In this document: piece by piece, positions 34,686 to 46,742 of the stretch
Position numbering within the stretch: position 1 is the first letter of the stretch
How the letters are laid out: every line of letters starts with the position of its first letter
Assembly (NCBI RefSeq): GCF_003711515.1
Contig: NW_021167084.1
Location: forward strand, 2,459,932-2,523,931
Origin: Sodiomyces alkalinus F11
Lineage: Eukaryota; Ascomycota; Sordariomycetes; Glomerellales; Plectosphaerellaceae
Length of the DNA: 64,000 bases
Direction of reading: 5' to 3'
The notes under the pieces: model-generated
Told to the model about the DNA's origin: nothing
Seen by the model: only the letters and a program-made list of their open reading frames with translations
Databases searched by the model: none
Position numbers and translations under genes: made by a program

Positions 34686-37366
34686 TTAGTCCCCCCTGGC
34701 CGCCTCCAGCTCCAGCTCCAACTGCCGAATCCGCTCGCTCTGATCCTGCGAAGTCCCGGCCGCCGACCCGACCCTGCGCTTCAAACTATCCACCTCGGCC
34801 GTAAGCTGCACAATCCTCTCGTTCTGGGAGCTGATCAGCTTCGTCTGACGCTCGAGGAGCTGTTTAATCTCCTCCAGAGACGATTCGACCGTGCTCGTCG
34901 ACGCAGCCGCCGCGGCGCCGCTGCTGATATTGGTGGTGGTGGTGGTGGTGTTGTTGTCGTCGTTCTCGTTGTCGTTGTCGTTGTTGCTGCCGGCTGCCGG
35001 CTGCGGCTCTCTGACGGGCGCCTTGACCTGGGCAGGCGGCTGCTTTGCCGGCTCGGGGCGGACGGGGGCAGCAGAAGTAGTAGCAGCAGCAGGTGTGGCA
35101 GCGGCAGGGGGACCTCGCGGCTGCGGTCTCTGAACCTGCTCAAAGCTCGAATCATCGTCGCTGCTCTCCTCTTCGTCCTCGGGGTCCTCGTCCTTGAACT
35201 TGCTTGCCATGTTCGAGATGGAAGCTTGTTGATCCTTCATCGACGGTGGCGGGCCACGTGCGACCGGCGCACTGGGCTCGGGCTCTTCCTTCTTAGGTGC
35301 CGGCTTCGCTGCGGCGGGGGCAGGGGCAGGGGCGGGCTTCGGTTTGTACTCGGCCTGAACCTCCTTCGGCGCGGTGCCCTCGTAGACGCTCTCCAGATCG
35401 ATCTTGGGAGGGAGACCTTCCTTGCCGTCGATCCACTCCTGCGCAGACATGGCAGGCTTGAGGCCGGTAGCGGGAGGGAAGATGTCAGACTGGAACGTCT
35501 CGGCCCTTCGAGGGACAGTGAAAGAGATGGGTTCAATGTAGGTGTCGTTGACCGTCTTGTAAGCTCTCATGACCTCGTTCTCGTGGACCTACATAGCATG
35601 TCGGTCAGTGGGACTCCTTGGAAGAAAGGGCAAGAAGGGCAAGGAAAGAAAAGAAAGGAAAGGAAAAGAAAAGTCCTTACGTTGATGCCGCGTCTCGGGC
35701 AGAAAGCAATGCCTCTTTGCGGCTCGGCCGACTTGTACTCGCTCAAAAATTCAAACTTGTCGTTCTCGTACTCGAAGTATCGAATGTTGCCATCGCTATT
35801 GAGTACAGGTCAGTCAGTCAGTCCGTCCGTCCATGGCTTCTACTTCCCCAGGCCGATTCACGGAAGCAAACATAACATACCCCTTGCCAGCGAGGTACAG
35901 GCAGTTCGAGCCATCATCTACAGGATGGGTGTGGTCAGTCATCGCCTTTCTCCGTGAGCGGGTTATTCGCCACGCGCAGAGGGTGCCGCCCACTCACCCC
36001 AGAAGGGCATGCAAACTCCCGAGATGGAGTCGAGCATGGTGAAGCCGCCGATAGGATCCGGGCGGCCGGGTTCCCACAGCGCAATCTGGCGTTCGCTCAT
36101 GCGGGAGAAGCCCGTGGTGGCGAACCGATTATGTTCGCCCATCCAGACGGTCCTGCTGTTTTTCGCACCGGCGTGGCCGGCGGATTCATGGACGGGCGTC
36201 TCCTGGCGCACGTCCCAGACGCGGATCTTCTTGTCGCGGGAGGTCGTGACGAGGAGGGAGCCAGGGGCGTTCCACGACAGGCTCTGAACGAGGTCGCCGT
36301 GTTTGAGGAGGTGGGTGGACTGGCCGGTGCTGATGTCCCAGAGCTTGATGGTGAAATCGCCCGAGGCGGAGGCGAGGATGTTCTCGGCGGCAGGGTTGAA
36401 GAGGACTTGGCCGACCTTCCTGCGATGGCGCAACGGTCCCCGTTAGCGTTAGCGTCTCCTTGGTCACGAATCATCACCACGCGAACGCCAACGCGGGAGA
36501 AGAAGCTCGAGCAAGAAAGGGGAAAGGAGAAAGGGGAAAGGGGAAAGGAGAAAGGGGTCGCGAGGATACCTCGAATGGCCGGCAAGCTTGCTGACAGGGT
36601 GGACATCCGCAGGCTCTTCGGCGTCGGTGTGGAGAGTAAACCCTTCGGGGACCTCCCATATGAAGACCTTGCCATCCTCGGAGCTGGAAGCAATCACGCG
36701 GTCATTGAAAGGGTTCCTGGAGAAGTAAGGATGGAACCTATTGTTAGCAGACGATTCGAACACAGGGGTTCGTATCATGCGCAGTATGCATGGTGTGCAT
36801 GGATTCGGAAAGGGCGGGAGCAACAGGAGAACGGGGGCCAAAGAAGTGCGTAGCCAGCAACAGTACGGGACGAGTAACGTACCAATCCGTATCGAGAACA
36901 GTAGCAGTATGGCCTCGAAACAGCGGGATCTGGTCTGGGACCTTGCCCCTCTCCTCTAGGGGGATGACGGCAAAGGCGCCACCGCCGCCAGCATCCCAAT
37001 TGACAGAAAGGTATTCGGGATTGACCTATATACGGTGGGAGGGGGGGTTGTGGGAAAGCACCAAGCACAAAAACGAGTAAGCCCTGCCGTTCGATCCCAG
37101 AGGGTCTGTGGTGTTTTGGTTTCGTGCTTCGCGGCCAAGGTGTTGCGTTGCGTACCTTTACGAGATTCGTATCCCAGGCATTGCGGCTGATATGGAGGTT
37201 ATCGTAGCAGAATTCCTTGCGCGTCGGCTTGCCGAAGACGTGTCCTATGAAGAAGAATCGGCGACAAGGCATCAGTGTCAGTTCAATGGTCGGCGCGTTC
37301 TGCAGCATCTTGCGACAGGGACAGCAACTCACGGTATTTCGACGCTCGCACAAACCGGCCAGCCAT
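34686..37366 (-). CDS. CRN1: coronin (actin-binding WD40 protein Crn1)
   Basis: Eight exons: 37333-37366, 37156-37244, 36883-37025, 36570-36716, 35998-36419, 35881-35917 (37 nt), 35681-35795 and 34686-35588, joining to 629 residues. Start MAGRFVRASKYRHVFGKPTR matches the basic coronin N-terminus that contacts actin. A seven-blade WD40 propeller follows, with blades such as NPFNDRVIASSSEDGKVFIW and GDFTIKLWDIS, then the coronin C-terminal extension (RRGINVHENEVMRAYKTV). A Pro/Ala-rich unique region leads to a C-terminal coiled coil (EEIKQLLERQTKLISSQNE onward) for oligomerisation and Arp2/3 contact. Coronin organises cortical actin patches and endocytosis at hyphal tips. Gene splitting into many exons, mostly near the 5' end, is typical of filamentous fungi. 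Confidence 0.95.
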
Positions 37367-38850
37367 GGGGGGAAAGGACAGCAAGTGAGCCTTCTAGAAA
37401 TGGTATGGATAGATTCGGGGGGGGTGAGGGTGGGTATGAAATAGAAATAATGCGGCGTATAGCAAGGAAGTAGAGAGACAAGGCGATAGTTGCGGCTGAT
37501 GAAGGGGAGATTGTTTGAGGTTCGGAGGTCGTAACAAGGAGGAAAGGAGAGGTCACCGAAGTTAGGGGACGTGGAAACGAGGTACGTACATTTACGACAC
37601 AGCGACACAGACAAAAGTAACGAATCGGTACTGATATTACCCCGCCCGCAACATACGAGTTGACAATAACGTCGAATTGGTTGTTTAGAGATCCCACTTA
37701 ACTACCTAAGGTAAGTAGCTTCATTGAGGTAGGAGGTTCCTTATTGGCGAGCTTGTTCCAGCTGTCCGTTACGTCTACAGCGTACTTGTATCTGCCTTAC
37801 CTTAGGTACCGTACGACCTTACGAGAACAGTTTAAGCGCAGGAACCACCACTGAGGAGGTCGTTCCAGGCAATGCTTCGCCACAACGTCCCCCTGACAGG
37901 ACGTCAACGGCGAACACCTGACGCTACGATATAGGTACCTTATGCAAGCAGTGTATGAGGTACCTAACGTAGGGTAGCACACGGTGCAGAGGATTTACGC
38001 AAAGAAATACAAGTTCATATGCCTCGACTTTCTTTTTTCCTTTTTGAATACAGATACAACCACGTCGATTCTCTCCCGTCTTTGTCTTTGGCTTGGAAAC
38101 CCATAAAACACCACTATCCACACCTGTAAGTCTGCCGTCTCTTCATCGCTTCCATGGCGAGAAAAGCCAGCAAACCACCACATGTCTAGCAAATGGGCCC
38201 AGCCAACTGCCATCCACAACCTTCCACTCTGAAGGTTCCTCGCCGGAGAAAAAGAAAAGAAGAAGAAGAATAAAAGAGCCAAGGACAAGGCGGAAAAAGA
38301 AAAGACAGATGCGAAAATCCCATACGCCAAAAAATACCCTAACAAGTATTAAAAAACCATGTAAAGGCGCACAAGGGTTGCCCTCGACGACCAACAACGA
38401 CACACGAGCACCCCAACAAGTCCATACCGGGCCCCATTCGCCCAAGATCATGCCAAACCGGCCGGCCAGCACCGACAGCACGTGTCATGGTCTAGCGGCA
38501 GGGACGGATAATCTCGAGTCCTGACTGCGGAGACAAATCCGTCCAGTTGCCCCCCCACCCATCTGCGTTAACATCATACCCTTCCCATTCCCATCGTAAC
38601 CCGTCGGGCTCGTGTCACTCATACCAAGTTGTGAGTGAGTTGTGTAAGAAGAGGTAGCCCGCATAACCCCAGCATATGTGGCTTCTACCTCCGTCGTTTG
38701 AGAAAGGGAGAGAGAAACAGATGATGGGGGCACCGGAAGAAAAATAAGGAGGCACAATGAAGGCCAAAGCCGAAGGCCCAAAAAACGAAGGGAAGCCGAG
38801 GGAGAGAAACAGAAAGAGAAAGAGTGACTCTCATTCCCAGCCCTGGGGGT
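37367..38850. other. intergenic region, coronin promoter and BUD4 3' side
   Basis: About 1.5 kb. The part at 37690-37980 has several AAGGTAAGTAG, AGGTACC and CCTTAGGTACC words. Remaining frames are short. Regions at 38240-38345 are A-rich. No gene or RNA seen. Confidence 0.5.
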
Positions 38851-41800
38851 TCAGTTATAGGTGCTCTTGGTCCGCGAATGCGTTCGGCGACCTTCGGCCC
38901 GTCGACGCAATGCCTCTTCCCGCTTAAGGACGAGCTCACACCACTTCGCCTTCATTCGTCGTCCGTTGCTGTCGTCATCGAGGCCCGTCTCGCCACGCCC
39001 AATGACATCGCCGAGTGCCTTCATCCACCCTTCTTTATCCGCTGCCGTGTCGGCGTAAAAGTCGATCACCTCGCCGTTGTTGAACCGGATACGGAACCCT
39101 TCTTCGACGAACATGTAGCCTTCCTCTTCTTCCGCGAAAGCAGATCGCCGACGCTTGCCGCCCTTGCCCGTGGTCTCCTTCTCCGTCAGTGCGCGACGGT
39201 CATCGATCAAGCGTTTGGCATTGCCGAGGTTGATCGTGGCACGAGGTTGCCGCGTAGCCTCGTGGTACGCCGTCAGCTTCGTCCCCACGAGCTTGAAGTA
39301 TCTTCGGCGCCAGTACTATTTCCCGACAGTCAGTAACGTGTTTCGAATATCACCTCCCCCGCCGCTACGAGGTCACGCAAAGAATAGGGGCAAAACGCAC
39401 CGGGCAGTCACCGCCCTGCTGACTCAAGTGTCCCTCCCAGTTTCTGGCAAGCCGCTCCTCGGCTGCCCTGAGTTCTCGGATGCAAGAATTCATGCTCTTA
39501 GGCATATCCTCGTCCGTCGTGCCCTTGGGGCGGGGCACGAAGAGGAGCTGAAGCTCGAGGTTGCCAATCTTGTAAGGTGCGCGACGGACCACCGCCGTGT
39601 TGCCCCGCTTGCTCTTCACGCTGGAAGCGAACGACGCCTCCTCGGTCGCCCACTCGTTGAAGCAGGCCACGTCGACCAGGTAGGGCCGCCCGTAGCAGCG
39701 CGGCTCATGCTCCTTGAGACAGACGTACGCGCGGGCGAAGCTGCCATCCTCGGCAGCCAGTGGCGACAAGAGGTCCCAAGACGTCGGCGCCGCCGCATTC
39801 ATCTGCCTGGCTTGTGCCTCGCGCTGCTGTGCTGCGAGACGTTCCTCCTCCTCCCGTTGCCGGAGCTCCATCTCCTTTCTCTTCTTGGGCGACGCAAACA
39901 CCCTGCTGAAGGTCGACGTCTTGGGCTTACTAACCTTAGTGGACGACAAGACCACCTTCTTGACCGGCGCCGGCTTGTCCAGCTTCACGTTCAGGGTCAG
40001 CTGGAATTCAAGATCATTAGGCACGACCAGCTCAAACTCCTGGCCGATGGGAGCGTTCCGAGCAAGTTCCAGCCACGCCGTCGTCACGCAATGGACACCA
40101 TTGTCAAGAGTGAGGCTAAACCATGTCCGTTCATCTAACCGCCATTCAGGGGTCAGTTCCATTGTACCGAGGTAGGTGGGGGGGAGAGAAATGAAATCGA
40201 AAATTGCATGACAACGTACTCTTGGGCAGGGGGAGGTCAAGATCCTTGACTCCCATGACCTTCACGAAGAGCCTGCCTCGTTCTCCGCTCTCTTCGGTCG
40301 CCAATTCGGGGTTTACGTCGTCGTAGACCTGGGCCGCCTCCTGGGCGTTACTCTCGTGTCCGGGCAACGGTGGCACGGGTCCACCTGTCCCCTGTCTGTT
40401 TCGCAAGCTTCTCTGCTTTGTCTTGCTATTCCATGGTTCTACTGTCCAGGTTTGCGGGCGGTCCCTCTTGACGGGTGAATTACCCGCCGATCGGGCCTTC
40501 CACGGGTCGTCCGTATCCTTGTCGCTGGCCGCAACCAGCTTGGTGTTCTGGCGCATCAGGTAACCGCGCTGTTTGTGGCAAGTCATGTTAGCATTCTGTG
40601 ACATGCTTCTTTCAGAGGCGCCTGTATTTTGGGACGTCAAGGGAGCCTGAGACGCTTGTCTGCTTAGGCTCGCAGTGGCAATACGGGGTGCCTGGATGGT
40701 GTGTTGGTCAAAAGCCACCTTTTGTGCCTCGATCACCCGCTCGAAATCTTGATCAAGACTGAGGCCAATGTCGAGATCCAACGTCAGACTTCGTTTCTTA
40801 AAGCTCGGATGCCGCTCAAGGAAGTCGTCGCCCGTCGTCTCTTCCACCTCGCGTTCGGCTTCCAGGTCGCGCGAAATACGGTTGCGATGGCGTTGTGGAA
40901 TGGGAGGCACGTCGGGAACCTCGCGACTGACTTGCCGTCGAGCTTCTCGCATGGCAACAAGGTCAGACGGAGTGGCCGAAGGGCGGGTCTTCAACTTCGA
41001 GCCGGAAGCAGACTTGATCGTCGCCTGTCTCTCGGGGACGACGGGGGACTCTACGAGTTCCTCCTCTTGTTTTTCCTCCTCATTCACCTCTTCCATGTCC
41101 TGCTCGTACTCCTCGTCCTCCTCGTCCTCCTCTTCCAGGGGCACCGGATGACGAATGACGGAGTCGGGTGTGCCCGGTTCTTCAAATTCGCCCTCGGGAT
41201 CGCCCCAGCCGGACCCGTCGTATTCAGGTTTAGACAGGTGCTCGGGCGTGTAAGGCCGCTTCGTGGGGGCCTGGTTATCCGTTGACTTGGCGGGAGACTC
41301 CAGGTCTTTGTCGGGAGCCGGAGTCTCGTCAGGCCTAGGAAGCATGTAGGTGGACAGGCCTTTAGAGAAGACAGCGTCCGAGTTTTCCTTCACGTCCGGC
41401 AAGCCCGTATCGACAGACTCGCTAGTATGGTGGCGAGGCGGGGGCGTCTCTTCAATTGGGCTGACAGCCCGAGGTGTGGTCACCTCGTCTTCAGTCTGGC
41501 TCACATGGGTCACATGAACTTCTTGAACCTTGACATCCTGGACGTGAGGCTCAGACTCATGCATGTCAGACCTGCGAAACTCATCAGAGTAGTGACTGGC
41601 TGAATCATCATCGTTGTCGTCCAGGCGCGAGTCCGACCGGTGATATAGGTCCGTGATGGAGTCCAAATCGGCGTCCTTGTCCAGGTCGCGATGAATAATC
41701 ACGCTGTCATCTTCGTCGTGCAGGGTGAGCTCAGCCAGATCAGGCTCCTCCGTGGAAGGAATGGGCACGTCTGGATCATATGGAAGAGGTCGATCATGGG

Positions 41801-43755
41801 CGCGTTCCGGACTTGAGCTGGGAGGTGGAGAGGAAAACTGATAATCGGATTCCCTGTTCAACGACTGATTGCCGTTGACTCGCCGCAAGATGGATTCGCG
41901 GGAAATGCGAGGGGGGAGCTGATAATCATCAAGGCCGGAGATGTCCCCAATCGTGTCATCTTCCTCTTGGGCTTCAAACATGCTCGAATTAACCGAATCC
42001 ATCTCAGGCGTGGGGCTCTGGAAGCGGTCACGCTGAGCGCCACGGCGGAGTCGGCGTTCTCTCTGCTGCTCGTTGGCCGTTTTCACGTCGTCTGAAAGCA
42101 TCATAAGCTTCAGCCTCTCCTCGAGGGACATTTTGCCGTTGCCAATGTTCTGAATCTCCAGTTTGGAGGACGAAGCGGGGGGAGGGGAGGGCAAGCCCCT
42201 GTGGGAGCCGGACCCGAGCATCCTCTCGGCGGTGGCAGACAGGCCGGGTGACGAGCGAGCCGAGTTGCTCCGGGCAAGCTCGCCAGGAAGCGGCGGCAGA
42301 GGGCGGTGATCCGAGTTGGCAGAGTCCGTACGCATATGCGAGGGCCGAATGGCTGCAGAGTGGTGATGAGGGCGAGCCTCGGGCATCGGGCTGCTCTCAA
42401 AAGGATCGTCTCCCTGGCCGCTGTTGTGCCTCCAGTCGTCAGGGCCTACGACGGGCGTCTTGTCGGTATCCTCCAATGAAGCGTCGAAGCTGTCTTCCTG
42501 GCCGTCGAAATCGCCGAGGCGGTAGTGGCGTACTCCGTCTTCGTCGTCGTCGTCGCCGTCGTCGTCTTCGTGCGATTCGTAACTTCCTTCACGCGAGTTT
42601 GATTCTATGGATGAGATGTCTGGTGTGGCCATTTCATACTCATTGATCTGGGGAGGGGCGGCGTCGAACGTGACGCTCTTGGCATGACGATGGAGAGACC
42701 GACCGCTGGGAAGTTCACGCTCGTCCACCGAAGTGTCGGCAGACCAAACGCCGGTCTCCTGGTCGAAGCTGCCCTTGAACCTGCTGGCCGACAGGGATGA
42801 TTTGATGGGCGAGGGTTGTTCCCTGCTAGGAGTCGGCGGCGGGTTGTTCTCTGCGCAGGCGTCGGTAGGGCTGCTGGGGCTGGTTGTTGTTGTCGTTGTT
42901 GTCGTTGTTGTTGTTGTGGCGCTTGTGGTGGTGGCAGTAGTTGGAGGCGGCGGGGCCATCTGGACGGAATTCTTGGACGGGCTCGTAGAAGGGCTGCCGA
43001 GGGGCACACTCGTCTTGCTCTCGCTGCGATGATGGCCGAACCCTGTGCGGTCGGATTCGGACCGAAGCCCCATCAATCCGGTCCCACCATAGGCATTGCC
43101 CTGGACCTTAGCAAGCGGGCGCTCAATCTGGGGCAGGCGGGTAGGATCGTATTCCAGCTTCTGCTCGAGGGCGAGAATGTTGCTATTCTTCACACGGGAA
43201 GCTCTCTGCAGGCGCTCAATGGAGGAACGGCGAGTGGGAGAGGGAGAGCCACTACGACCGTAAGGACTATTCTCGCTGTTGATGGAATTCAAGTTGCGGT
43301 TCTGCCAGAAGAGGCGTGGTGATGTTGCTGTCTCTAGAGGGGAAGACTGGAATGGCGAGGAGTCGGAGGTGAGTACCAATTTCTTTTCAAACAGTATGGT
43401 TAGCAGTCGGATCGATGTCCTGGAAGATCTGAGACACCCCGTCGGGAAAGGGAAACAGGGAGGGGCGGTGCAGAGATATGGAACGCGAAGGACGGCTCAC
43501 TTTGTTCGCTGTCTGACTCCAGCTAGGGGAATTCCTCCTCATGTCCGAAGGGGACAGCTCCGACAAGGGGCGCGGAATGCCGCCTGCCATTTTAGAGGGA
43601 GACGTAGCCGAAGAGCTTTTGGAAATGCGGAGGGGATGCACCTAATAAGAACGACGAGATGATCAGACTGGGTCCGGCAATCGAGAGATTCGGGCACAAT
43701 GCATGAGTGATGCGATGAAACTGGGCTGTCGACTCACGGGCTCTTCAGGGTCCAT
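38851..43755 (-). CDS. BUD4: anillin-like bud-site/septation protein Bud4 (C-terminal PH domain)
   Basis: Five exons: 43738-43755, 43501-43641, 40220-43382, 39401-40134 and 38851-39315, joining to 1506 residues. The N-terminal 1000 or so residues are disordered, rich in Ser, Pro, Asp and Glu, with KRPYTPEHLSKPEYDGSGWGD-type short motifs. From about residue 1050 the anillin-homology region starts (NERTWFSLTLDNGVHCVTTAW). The last 150 residues hold a PH domain (YWRRRYFKLVGTKLTAYHE, then DFYADTAADKEGWMKALGD) that should bind phosphoinositides. Family role: with septins and the GTPase module it marks the septum site; in Aspergillus and Neurospora Bud4 is needed for septation. The exon 3/4 junction was set where the frame regains family sequence (LPLPK then NERTWF). 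Exon 3 acceptor GAAAAG is A-rich, so that boundary is less sure. Confidence 0.9.
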
Positions 43756-45057
43756 GTTGCGTCAAGATACAATTCGTACCAGAGCAGACCAGACAAATTA
43801 GCAGGACATTGGCCCTTCCGAAGTTGCGTTCCTCGTCAAATCAATATGGGATGTATCCTCGTTCAGGAAGTGACTCAGCCAAAGCCGACGGCGTGGTGAG
43901 TACGAGAATTCCGATTGTTGTAATGATGCGTCACGGTGTTTTCTCTTTATGCGCAGGAATGAATGTAGGTAGTATGAATCAAGAAGAACCACGCCGAGAC
44001 AACAACAGAATGCCTATCTGTCAGAAGATGATATTTGCCTGCGTTCCAGTGTTTGGCCTTCGGCGGTCGAATGTTCAGTATTGGGAAGGGACTCGAATGG
44101 CACGAATGATGTTGGTGCGGTGGTGTTGTTTAAGGGAGGAGGGAACTCGAGAGGGAGGAAGTTGCGCCCAGGCAGATGATTGGAGCGCGGAGGGGGGTAA
44201 GTAAACAAACAGGGGAAGGCGCTGCCTGCAAACACCTGCAAGACGCACGGAGTCCTGTTGCCCCTAGCGACGGCCCCGCTGCTTTCGATCTACCTAGGCT
44301 ACATTGAGGGACCCGCACAGGGAGGGGAAAGGCGGTGACCTGCTGCAAGAGCCTAAGGTACGAAATACTATTTCTGTGACGCCCTAGGGATCCCAGTGCC
44401 ACCTATCAAATGCCGAGGACACACCAGATGACAGTACCTACCATTTGGTATCAATGATCGATGACGCCCATGATCAATGGCGGCAAGGCAGGGACGGATA
44501 TATGGAGCACCTCCCTTGATAGGGGACAGTCGAAAGTTCGGACAACAATAACAAAACAATGCAAATGCACCCCATCAGTCTCTGCAAGCAACACACGCAT
44601 TGCATCATGCGATATTGCATTGGTCCTTTTATGCTCCTTTTCTTCTTGTCCATCTATTTTGAGGGGTTAATATCACATTAGGTTGTACCCTATTGATGGT
44701 AATTACCTACACTCATGTTATTCAATCTGGCGGCCATGTCTCCCGTCTGTATCGAGACCTGGAGGTTGCAGATAGCCTTTGGCCAGTATTGACGGCTTAT
44801 CATTTTTGATTCAGGGACTTTTGCCTGGTAGCTGGCTTTCTTGGGGTTGAAGTCTTCGTGTTGGTGTCACAAATGCGGCTCTCTGGGCTAGCCATCACAC
44901 CAAGGCCGTCGCTGATCTACCAGAGAAGGAACATCATGTATCCGTACAGAGGTCGCACTGCATTGCCCTCATCCGCTCGTATCTGTCCCGTCCACTCCCC
45001 GCGGCGGACTAGGAGAGTCGGGCAGCAAACGGCGCAACACGTTTTGGTTTCCCTCGT
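43756..45057. other. intergenic region, BUD4 promoter and HIS6 3' side
   Basis: About 1.3 kb. No gene, RNA or repeat stands out; frames are short and biased like noise. A few CCTAGG/TACCTACC words occur at 44290-44450. Confidence 0.5.
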
Positions 45058-46167
45058 TCAAGACGCCTGCGCCCGGTTCCACCGGGTACAATCGTCCAGC
45101 TTGACCCCGCTGCCCCCGAAACAGTCCAACGCGCTGCCGATTGTGAGATGTACCTTTCCGCTGCTGAGCCTCTTTACCGTCTCCAGGTCCTCGAGGTTCC
45201 GCCCCCCGCCAGCGTAGGTAACTGGGATGGAAGCCCACTGGGCGAGCTTCTCGACCAGCCGCTCGTCGATACCCTTTTGCAAGCCTTCGTTGTCGGCAGC
45301 GTGGATAAGAAACTCGGAGCAGTACGGTTCCAATTTCTGGATGGATTCTATATCCGTTGTCCCCCGTCCCCACCGCGATGCTGTCAGTCCCCTCTTTCTT
45401 CTTTTCCTTTTCTCTTCGTTTCTTTTCTTGTTTCCCCCCCCAGCCATTACGGTCCCGTGTTGCCGGCAGCCCACGGAACGTTCGCTTACATCTCGTGAAA
45501 GGGTACTACTAACCTTGATTGATCTCCATATCTGTGATGGTCTGCCATTTGTTCATGGCCACGAACCAGCTGTCTTCGCCCCGGCGTCGGCAGCTGAGGT
45601 CGATGACCAGCCTCTCTTTGTCGTTGCCCAGGGCGTTCAACACGGCGTCTAGCCTCTCCTGGCTGAACTTGCCGTCTGGGAAAAGAAAGGACGTGATGAT
45701 GACCTATGAAGACCGAATCAGTCGTCCAAGAAAAGAAATAAGAAATAAGAAAAAGAAGAAGAAGAAGAAGAAGAAGAAGAAGAAGAAGAAGAAGAAGAAG
45801 AAAAGATATGGTGTGTCTCGGCCTCTTCGAAAGAGAAAGTTGGAGGGGGCCGAAACCCGTATCGCACCTTGTTTGCTCCAGCCTCGATCCATTCTTTTGC
45901 GTTCTTGTCGTTGATCCCACCACCCACTTGCAACCCGTCCGGCCACGCCCGGAGGGCCTCCCGTGCCGCCTCTTCGTTGCCGGGCCCTAGCATGATTACA
46001 TGGGAGCCTGTGAGGTCATTGTCTCTGTATAGCTTGGCGAAATGTCCTGCCGAGTGTGACGAGACGAAGTTTGTCTGTAAGGCCTCCGTCGTGCTATCCA
46101 GTGTGCCGCCCACGATCTGCTTCACTTGGCCTGCGTGAAGGTCAATACAGGGACGAAATCGAGTCAT
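45058..46167 (-). CDS. HIS6: HisA-type isomerase of histidine synthesis (ProFAR isomerase)
   Basis: Three exons: 45868-46167, 45514-45703 and 45058-45347, joining to 259 residues (yeast His6 is 261). It catalyses the fourth step of histidine synthesis, the Amadori rearrangement of ProFAR to PRFAR, in a TIM barrel. The catalytic Asp pair is visible in [17 protein letters not shown] (residue 9) and RLVIDLSC (about 135). Other family signatures are LQVGGGIND and VTYAGGG, the phosphate-binding half-barrel loops, and [13 protein letters not shown] near the end. An in-frame ATG at 46254 would add 29 residues; I prefer 46167, which matches the fungal start. A TGACTC word, the core of Gcn4/CPC1 sites, overlaps this ATG. 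Intron 1 (164 nt) carries a GAA triplet repeat. Confidence 0.94.
45755..45803. repeat. GAA triplet repeat in HIS6 intron 1
   Basis: About 16 uninterrupted GAA units on the plus strand, which are UUC repeats in the HIS6 pre-mRNA. It lies inside intron 1 and would lengthen its polypyrimidine character. Purine-pyrimidine mirror tracts of this kind can form triplexes. Confidence 0.93.
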
Positions 46168-46671
46168 TATGTTTGTCCCCAGGCAGATGAAGGAGTTGGT
46201 TAATAATGTGTGTCGAACCGTTTGGGTTTGCGGCTTGGGTTGATGATGAGACATGTCGTATCCTGTATGGTAGTCTGCGGGGCGAACCCCGCTAGGGTGG
46301 TGGGGATTTAAGCTGTTCTACGTCCGATTTGAGACCAAAACACGAGGGTCACGAATGGCATTTTTATCTGGACTTGGTACTAGAGCTCAACAATTATTCC
46401 CCAAAAAATATTACAGGATGATAGTATCCACGACATGATGAAGTACCGGTAAGGGGGTTGTATTAGTGCTGGGGCAATATGGTGATCATCCTTTCCTCCC
46501 CCTCTTGCTGTTCCCAGGTTGACAGGCAACGAATCCGACACGTAATAAAAGATGGAATGAAGTGAGAGGATTCAAGGAAAAGAAGGAAGAAAAAAAGAAA
46601 AAAAAAAGAGAAAAAAAAGAAAAAGAAAAAGAGAACTTGGACAGACAAAAATCAAAAAAAAATAAGAATCT
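46168..46671. other. HIS6 upstream region
   Basis: About 500 bases between the HIS6 start and tRNA-Val. It includes the possible 29-codon HIS6 N-terminal extension (46168-46254) and an A/G-rich stretch at 46570-46660 that ends in the tRNA terminator tract. No other gene is evident. Confidence 0.5.
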
Positions 46672-46742
46672 GCTTGCACCTGGGTTCGAACCAGGGACCC
46701 CTTGCGTGTGAGGCAATTATGCTTCCACTACACCATGCAAGC
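46672..46742 (-). tRNA. tRNA-Val (anticodon CAC)
   Basis: Minus-strand 71-nt cloverleaf without intron. Acceptor stem GCTTGCA pairs fully with TGCAAGC. D arm GTGT-AGTGGAA-GCAT, anticodon arm ATTGC-CTCACAC-GCAAG with anticodon CAC, a five-base variable loop, and T arm CCTGG-TTCGAAC-CCAGG. The loop layout places CAC at 34-36, reading GTG (Val). The outermost anticodon-stem pair (27-43) is A-G, a mismatch. A T run within 30 bases downstream on its strand can serve as Pol III terminator. Nuclear type, with the usual A and B box sequences (TGGTGTAGTGG; GGTTCGAAC). Confidence 0.92.

Noticed and set aside
46570..46660. A/G-rich tract as retrotransposon poly(A) tail
   Set aside because: No coding relic or target duplication; it directly flanks the tRNA and its complement supplies the Pol III T run.
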